Part shown: positions 15,701 to 20,226 of the stretch, one piece after another
Layout: every line of letters starts with the position of its first letter
How positions within the stretch are numbered: the stretch's first letter is position 1
Assembly: GCA_041552055.1 (NCBI GenBank)
Contig: JBFELO010000086.1
Span: forward strand, 1-20,226
Direction of reading: 5' to 3'
Source: JBFELO01 sp041552055
GTDB taxonomy: Bacteria > Acidobacteriota > Thermoanaerobaculia > Thermoanaerobaculales > Sulfomarinibacteraceae
DNA length: 20,226 nucleotides
Notes under the pieces: generated by a model
What the model was told of the DNA's origin: nothing
The model's input: only the letters and a program-made list of their open reading frames with translations
The model's database searches: none
Made by a program: the position numbers and the translations under genes

Positions 15701-18700
15701 GGGATCTCGACCAGCTCGACGTCGCGCCCGGAGTGCAGGACACGTCGCTCGGTGCGGCGGCCGTCGCGGTGGATCTCGAGCACGAGCTGCTGGTCGCGCA
15801 GGGCCGACCGCACCAGCAGGCGCGCTGTCTCCCCCACCGGCACCGAGGCCCGCTCCACCTCGAGCAACGCCGGCAGTGCGACCGGCGTCGAACGCCGCCC
15901 CGCGACCAGAAACTCACGGCCGGTGCGGGCGGTGGCGCCGAAGTCATCCTCGGTCTCGTACCTCAGCCGGTAGGCGCCGGCCGACAGGTCCGGCAGATCG
16001 AAGGCTGCCGAACCGTCCTCGCCGTGATCGAGGGTTCCCTTCGCGATCTGCTCGCCGTCGTCCCACTGGGCGAGCACCGCCCGGTACTGCAGGTCGGTCC
16101 CCCAGCGCGGGCGCTGCAGGTCTCCATCGGTGCGGTAGCGATCGTCATCCGGCGGCACCGGCACCGGCTGGTCGGCCGGCAGCAGCGCCCGGTCCGGCTG
16201 GGCCAGCCGGACCAGTCGCCATTTGCCGGAGCCGGGTCGGGGGCTTCCGTTCAAGTCGCTGCGGACGATCGACACCCTGGCCTGCTCGCGGGCGATGAAG
16301 AACTGCTCCTCCGACGTGATCCGCGCCTCGATCGACACGAAGCCGAGCCGGAACACCCGACTCGCCGACCGGGTCTCGCCGCCCTCGTCGGTGACGTCGA
16401 CGCTCAGCCGGTAGTTGTAGCTCATTCCCTCGGTCTCGGCCTCGCGCTCGTCCACCTCCGGCGTGAACCGAATCTCGAAGCCGCCGTCCTCGTCGAGGTC
16501 GGCATCCCCCGAGGCGACGATCTGCGGCTCTTCAGGCTGCCTGCCCCACCACCACCACCAGCGCGGGTAGACCGGCTCTCGCGTCACGCGCCAGCCGACA
16601 TCACCGACGACCACCGGCAGCCCGAAGTAGTAGCGCGCCTCGCCTGTCAGGGCTGCCGGACGGTTGAGCCGCATCGGCGACGACGGGTCATCCACCGTCA
16701 CCTCGAACGTGGGCCGCTTGTACTCCTCGACCCGGATCTCGGTCTGACCGCCGAGTGATGCGCGCAGGAACCAGCGTCCGAGCAGCCGGCCCGCCGGCAC
16801 CTCGAACGAGCCCGATGCCGATCCGAAGTCGTTGGTCTTGACCGTCTCCGAGGTCACCTCGTCGCCGTTGGCGTCCACCAGGGTCACCGTGACCGACGTC
16901 CGTGGCTGGGTCCGGTAGCGGATCGCCTCGCCGCCACCGCGGTAGGCGACCACCTTCCAATGCATGTCCTGCTGCGGTCGGTACACGGTGCGGTCGGTGT
17001 ACAGGAACGAGCCGCTGTGGACGCCGCGTTCCGGATCCGGTTGAGGGTACAGGTAGGTCGCATCCACGGCGACGTGGTCTCGCCACCTGGCGAGCAGGAA
17101 GTGCGACTCACGCTTGAGCTCTCGCAGCTCGAAGCGGACGATACCGTCGATCCCGGTCTTCCGTCGCGCCACCTCGCGGTGCCCGCGCCGCCAGTCGGCG
17201 CGGTACAGCGACACCTCGGCGTCGGCGATCGGCCAGCCGGTCGCACCTGATCGGGCCGAGATCTCCCAGGCCCCCGGCAGCTGGCGCGTCACGAGCACGA
17301 GGTCGCCGACGACGACGTTGACCGCGATCAGCTGGTTCGAGTCCTCGGAGAAGTCGCGCCGTGCGGAGGCCACCACCACGTACGCGCCGGGTTCTTTCAT
17401 GGGCAGCTCGGCGTAGCTCGTGTGCAGCCGGTAATCCGGCGTGGTCGGCAGTCCGACGCTCCACGACGCGGCCGGAACCCCCTTCATGATCTCCGGCACC
17501 TCCCGCCACTGCGGCAGCAGGTTGTAGTCCTCTCCCGACTCCACGTGCCTGTAGAGGTCGTACCGCCAGGCGCGGAGGTGGAGCGCCGACAGGTTGCGAT
17601 GGCCGATCTGGATCGACCTCCGATTCGGGCTGTCGGCGGCCATGGCGGTGACGCTGTACTCCGGCGCTTCGATCGCCGCCACGATGTGACGGCAGCGCTG
17701 GCCGCCCACGCTCGACGGGTGACGGTCGGCCCCTGCGATCGCAGCGTCGCGAGCCCGTACCAGGCTGTCCGGATCGTTCTCGCCGCGGAGAAACTCGGCG
17801 AGCACCGACTGGCCCATGGACCACCAACCGTAGCTGCGATCGAAAGTATCCTGCACCGCTTCGAGGTGCTGTCGGATCGAGACCCGGTCGTGGCTCGACT
17901 CGAACGCGGAGTGCAGCCGCCGCAGTCGCTCGAGTCTCGCCTCGAGAGCGGCCTCGGGCCGTCGCTCGTCGAGGTGCCACGCCTCGAGATCGTCCAGGAT
18001 CGCGCCAATCTTGGACACCGGGTGCACCCTGGGATCGGCCAGATCGAGCGTCGCCGAGGCCCCGGGATCACCTTCAATGAGGGCTGGAAGGTCGAGCTTG
18101 AAGAGATCGTTCGACTGGCCCGGCCGCCACAGCGAGGTGTCGGCCAGCAGGCCGACCCACAGGTAGCTGACAGCGTCACGCAGAGTGCCGCGGATCCGCG
18201 GCGGATAGTTGTTCTGTTCGATATAACGACCGAGCTCGCCGAGCGGCGCGCTGCCCCACTCCGAACGTGCAGACCAGACGCGTCGCAGCGCCCGCTGGGC
18301 CTCGGCCGCGATCTGCTCCACCGTCCACCGCTTGAGATCGACCTCGTCGTCGGACGCCACCCGCTCGCGCTGGCGGATCTCCCAGGAGTACGCGTGAACG
18401 TACGTCACCAGTGCATTGGCGTAGTAGAGGTCGAGTACCGCCCGAGACACGGCGTCGTCGGGCCACTCCTGGTCCTTGAGGAACCGCACCGAGGTCTCGT
18501 AGCCGTGCAGCGCGGTGCGGAGCTTGACCTCCTCGACCAGGGCGCGTGTCCACTCGTCGGCGTCACCGGCCGCGCGGGCCGCCTCCCGCAGCCGAGCCAC
18601 CTCGGCGGCCGCGGCCTCGAACTTCTGCTCCGAGACCAGGCGATCGACCTCGGACCAGGACGGGGCGGTCTCGTCCACGGCGGCTCCTTCCTGCGGTGCG

Positions 18701-18813
18701 CCGACGACGGCGTGCGGCAGGGCGGACAGGCCGAGGACGGCTGCCGTGGCGACCAGAATCAGGTTGATGAAGAGTCTAACGGGTGAGCGGTGAAAGGGGT
18801 GCGTGGATCGCAT
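12751..18813 (-). CDS. Alpha-2-macroglobulin family protein with thioester motif (periplasmic protease trap)
   Basis: A 2020-residue exported protein. Residues 12-39 form a signal peptide with a likely signal peptidase I site near AVVGA; there is no lipobox, unlike E. coli YfhM. An alpha-helical N-terminal region (about 50-380) resembles the large Bacteroidota-type macroglobulins. MG-type beta domains follow, with TDRTVYRPQQDMHWKVVAYR (606-625) and V-E-E-Y-K-R-P-T-F-E-V (695-705). A low-complexity segment at about 1181-1250 may be the bait region, just before R-S-D-F-S-E-T-A-F-F. The thioester motif C-T-E-Q is at 1484-1487, in an alpha-helical domain (about 1450-1800) that includes STRATAEVIYSLVHY. 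A C-terminal MG domain ends MYAPEFAAYSAG. The family entraps attacking proteases covalently. No ribosome binding site precedes the ATG. No pbpC neighbour is present. Confidence 0.95.
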   Translation of the reverse strand: MRSTHPFHRSPVRLFINLILVATAAVLGLSALPHAVVGAPQEGAAVDETAPSWSEVDRLVSEQKFEAAAAEVARLREAARAAGDADEWTRALVEEVKLRTALHGYETSVRFLKDQEWPDDAVSRAVLDLYYANALVTYVHAYSWEIRQRERVASDDEVDLKRWTVEQIAAEAQRALRRVWSARSEWGSAPLGELGRYIEQNNYPPRIRGTLRDAVSYLWVGLLADTSLWRPGQSNDLFKLDLPALIEGDPGASATLDLADPRVHPVSKIGAILDDLEAWHLDERRPEAALEARLERLRRLHSAFESSHDRVSIRQHLEAVQDTFDRSYGWWSMGQSVLAEFLRGENDPDSLVRARDAAIAGADRHPSSVGGQRCRHIVAAIEAPEYSVTAMAADSPNRRSIQIGHRNLSALHLRAWRYDLYRHVESGEDYNLLPQWREVPEIMKGVPAASWSVGLPTTPDYRLHTSYAELPMKEPGAYVVVASARRDFSEDSNQLIAVNVVVGDLVLVTRQLPGAWEISARSGATGWPIADAEVSLYRADWRRGHREVARRKTGIDGIVRFELRELKRESHFLLARWRDHVAVDATYLYPQPDPERGVHSGSFLYTDRTVYRPQQDMHWKVVAYRGGGEAIRYRTQPRTSVTVTLVDANGDEVTSETVKTNDFGSASGSFEVPAGRLLGRWFLRASLGGQTEIRVEEYKRPTFEVTVDDPSSPMRLNRPAALTGEARYYFGLPVVVGDVGWRVTREPVYPRWWWWWGRQPEEPQIVASGDADLDEDGGFEIRFTPEVDEREAETEGMSYNYRLSVDVTDEGGETRSASRVFRLGFVSIEARITSEEQFFIAREQARVSIVRSDLNGSPRPGSGKWRLVRLAQPDRALLPADQPVPVPPDDDRYRTDGDLQRPRWGTDLQYRAVLAQWDDGEQIAKGTLDHGEDGSAAFDLPDLSAGAYRLRYETEDDFGATARTGREFLVAGRRSTPVALPALLEVERASVPVGETARLLVRSALRDQQLVLEIHRDGRRTERRVLHSGRDVELVEIPISEDLRGGFGVTLTTLRDHQLMRQQASVFVPWDDRQLEVAFATFRDRMRPGTSETFRVTVRGIDEGVVDAGAAELLAYMYDRSLDIFAPHTPPNPLALYPNRTAVGWARTNLGAAQHAWSSSSGFGSLPHYPTLLGDRLKVLDGYGIGGPGRRRFFAAKAMVAEGRMAQQPMPSSVVADEVMAEAEIGGDMDADKRDHGAAPVQPEEAAVELRSDFSETAFFQPHLLLEGDGAASIEFEVPDSVTDWNVWVHAVTTDLRAGSVQRQAASVKELMVRPYLPRFLREGDVATLKVVVNNAGEETLSGALDFEIVDPDTDEDLRALFGLDAGAATRVAFEVEPGAGTNLSFPIKVPARVGTVAFRVTARAGDYSDGELRPLPVLPGRMHLMQSRFVTLRDADRRELRFADMTVDDPSLIHDQLVVTVDAQLFYSVLNALPYLVSYPYECTEQTLNRFLSTGIVSSLYDAYPSVQRMAEEFSARDTRLETWEATDPNRKMALEETPWLVTARGGAEQPEQLINVLDPRIARANRSSALAKLEKAQTSLGAFPWFPGGPPSPYMTLYILYGFSKALEFDVEVPKPMVVRAWSYMHRHYMDELVDLMMSHDCCWEFITYLNFVLSNYPDDSWTGGVFTADDRRQMLDFSFRHWKRHQPLLKGYLALTLERAGRHDDARLVFDSVMDSSKTDQDLGTYWAPEDRGWLWYNDTIETHAFALRTLTELEPDDGRRHGLVQWLLVNKKLNHWKSTRATAEVIYSLVHYLEHEGTLAVREDATVTVGPIRQTFVFEPDSYTGARNRVIVSGPEVDPATMSTVVVEKSSKGFAFASATWHFSTERLPEEARGDLFSVTRAYYRRIMKGDEFVLEPLAEGTRVEPGDQVEVHLSIRAKHAAEYVHLRDPRGAGFEPETLHSRYKWDLGIAWYEEVRDSGTNFFFEWLPAGEYTFRYRLRANMAGTFRVGPATLQSMYAPEFAAYSAGHRLAVAGD

Positions 18814-18821
18814 GGTACCAG

Positions 18822-18851
18822 TTTAGACACCCGTCGCTCTGGAAAAGTTCC
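18822..18851 (-). promoter_or_regulatory. Candidate ECF/sigma-E-type promoter of the alpha-2-macroglobulin operon
   Basis: On the minus strand GGAACTT (18851-18845) is followed after 17 bases by TCTAAA (18827-18822). These match the sigma-E -35 consensus GGAACTT and a TCTAA-type -10. The -10 ends eight bases before the ATG at 18813, so transcription would begin at or within a few bases of the start codon. That fits the lack of a ribosome binding site. A spacer of 17 is slightly long. The evidence is motif match and position only. Confidence 0.5.
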
Positions 18852-18858
18852 CGAGGCT

Positions 18859-18895
18859 GTGCGGCCCGACGCCTGTCGAAGGCATCGGGCCGCAC
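18859..18895 (-). terminator. Strong hairpin after the TPR gene, possible terminator
   Basis: A 15-base stem, GTGCGGCCCGATGCC against GGCGTCGGGCCGCAC (one G-T pair), with a 7-base loop, lies 80 bases after the TPR gene's stop codon and just before the candidate promoter. No T tract adjoins it on the minus strand; a TTTT occurs about 11 bases later. It may be a rho-independent terminator of GC-rich type, or an mRNA-stabilising hairpin. Confidence 0.5.
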
Positions 18896-18975
18896 CGTCG
18901 ACCGGGGACGTCCAGTTGTCCGCGCACCTCGTCACTCACCGGGACGCAAAGCGATCGCTCAGCTCCCAGCCACGA

Positions 18976-20226
18976 TCAGTCCAGGTCGAACGCCTTCTGG
19001 AGCTGCTCTCGTTCGAGCGGGGTGTCCCGGCTCCACATCGCCAGCTCGGCATCGACAACCGCCGTTGCGGCGACCTGCTCGACCAGCTCGAAACCGCGCT
19101 CCGGCCGTCCGACCATCCCGTAGTAGCCCGCCAGGCTCGCCATCAGCGAAGGATCGTCCGGCCGCCTGGCGAGCTCTTGCTCGCCGAGTTCAATGGCGGT
19201 TTCGAAGGCCTCCGTGGCCTTGGCTCGGTCCCAACCCCAGTAGTACGCGTTCGCCAGATTGCCCATCAACATCGCATCATCGGTCGACAGCTCGACGGCC
19301 CGCTCGAACATGTCGGCGGCACGCCCGAAGTCCGACTCCTCGAAGTACAACGTCCCGAGGTTCGAGTAGGCGTCGGCGTTGGGGTGCGCCTCCAGAGATC
19401 GCTCAAACGCCTCCCTGGCATCAGCTCTGCGACCCAAGAAGTACATCAGCGCGCCCAGGTTGTTGTAGCCCTTCACGTTCTGCGGGGCGACCTCCGCGAC
19501 TCGTCGGAACTGGTTGGCGGCCGCGTCGTAGCGGCTCGTCACGTAGTACAGGATCCCCAAGTTGTTGTGACCGGGTGCGTACCCGGGCCTGAGGTTGATC
19601 GACTTCTGCAGCGCCCGCTCGGCGTCGTCGTAGCGACCCGCCAGCTCGTACGCGTACCCCAGCTCGAGGTGCGCCTGGGCACTGTCGGGGGCGGCCCGAG
19701 TCGCGGCCTCGAACGCCACGACCGCGTCGTCGATGCGTCCCGCCGCCAGCAAGGTCGAGCCCAGAACGAGGTGTGCGGCAGTCGCCGAGTCGTCGCGGTC
19801 GATCGCGAGGAGAGCCTGCGCCTCGGCGCGCTGCAACCACCTCGGATCCCCGGAGGACTCGTGCCGGCGCCGCAGCGCCTTGGCCAAGGCGACTCTGGCC
19901 CGCACGTACCCCGGATCCCTCTCGGTCGCCCTTTGCAGCACGCCGATGGCAGAGTCGAAGTCGGTCACATGCGGGTCCGCCACCAGCCCTCCGAGACCTT
20001 CGAGATAATCCAGGTACGCACCCCTCACGCTCGTCGTCCGGCCGTGGAGGATCGCCATCGTCTCGGGCACCACCTCGACCTCCAGCACCTCGGCGATCGC
20101 CAGCAGAGGTTCACGTTGAACGGCGGACAGGTCGGCCAGGTCTTCGTCGACAACCGCGGACCGCAGCCGTCGACCGTCGGCGGGGGATACGACCCCGTAC
20201 TCCACGCGGATCCGTCCGTTCTCCAG
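18976..20226 (-). CDS. TPR-repeat protein, partial (N-terminus outside window)
   Basis: The frame is open to the window edge, so the visible 416 residues are the C-terminal part. The first segment, LENGRIRVEYGVVSPADGRR, then LRSAVVDEDLADLSAVQREP, matches the beta-rich region (FlgO/TolB-N-like) that precedes TPRs in bacterial kinase- or cyclase-linked TPR proteins. About seven or eight TPR units follow, for example at visible residues 184-214, 218-248, 252-281, 285-315 and 319-350, with repeated N-N-L-G / A-x3-F-x-R-A signatures. TPRs are protein-binding scaffolds. The missing N-terminus may hold a Ser/Thr kinase or DNA-binding domain; that is inference. The GTG at 20205 is not a likely start. 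A hairpin and a candidate promoter separate it from the next gene. Confidence 0.88.
   Translation of the reverse strand: MENGRIRVEYGVVSPADGRRLRSAVVDEDLADLSAVQREPLLAIAEVLEVEVVPETMAILHGRTTSVRGAYLDYLEGLGGLVADPHVTDFDSAIGVLQRATERDPGYVRARVALAKALRRRHESSGDPRWLQRAEAQALLAIDRDDSATAAHLVLGSTLLAAGRIDDAVVAFEAATRAAPDSAQAHLELGYAYELAGRYDDAERALQKSINLRPGYAPGHNNLGILYYVTSRYDAAANQFRRVAEVAPQNVKGYNNLGALMYFLGRRADAREAFERSLEAHPNADAYSNLGTLYFEESDFGRAADMFERAVELSTDDAMLMGNLANAYYWGWDRAKATEAFETAIELGEQELARRPDDPSLMASLAGYYGMVGRPERGFELVEQVAATAVVDAELAMWSRDTPLEREQLQKAFDLD

Noticed and set aside
12463..16758. A 1431-codon open frame on the plus strand
   Set aside because: It lies antisense to the macroglobulin, cupin and GNAT genes. 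Its translation is rich in Arg, His, Val and Gly with no recognisable domain, as expected from high-GC third positions mirrored from the real gene.

Overview
This window is a GC-rich stretch in which every gene I can support (23, two of them cut by the window edges) is read from the minus strand, so transcription runs from high to low coordinates. No rRNA, tRNA, CRISPR array, transposase or integrase was seen, and no gap between genes exceeds about 250 bases. The organism is not identifiable with certainty. High GC, a very large secreted alpha-2-macroglobulin, a long TPR protein of the type fused to kinase or cyclase sensors, and a DUF1566 lipoprotein suggest a diderm bacterium, perhaps Acidobacteriota (Thermoanaerobaculia-like) or a myxobacterial or gemmatimonad-like lineage. 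That placement is inference.

Layout from the high-coordinate end. 20226-18976: C-terminal part of a TPR-repeat protein, followed by a strong hairpin (18859-18895). 18851-18822: a sequence resembling an ECF/sigma-E promoter, placed so that the transcript would be nearly leaderless. 18813-11804: probable operon of a 2020-residue alpha-2-macroglobulin with a C-T-E-Q thioester motif, a single-domain cupin and a GNAT acetyltransferase (12-base gap, then a GTGA overlap). 11555-10140: YaiI/YqxD protein, small CPLT membrane protein and a small putative alpha/beta-barrel protein, each separated by 100-250 bases. 10041-7859: SDR oxidoreductase, then a tight SRPBCC / GNAT / DUF1697 group. 7641-6571: two lipoproteins (NTF2-like and unknown). 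6451-4022: NmrA-like protein, then VOC protein, unknown protein and DUF3784-like membrane protein. 3936-1932: four-helix membrane protein and two unrelated class I methyltransferases. 1763-1: DUF374-type acyltransferase, DUF1566 lipoprotein and the start of another GNAT protein.

Functionally, the alpha-2-macroglobulin unit is the clearest theme: a periplasmic protease trap with its own stress-type promoter. The rest is a run of small, mostly single-domain enzymes of unrelated families sharing one orientation. This resembles the content of a cassette array or accessory island, but I found no attC-like sites or integrase, so it may simply be ordinary co-directional chromosome.
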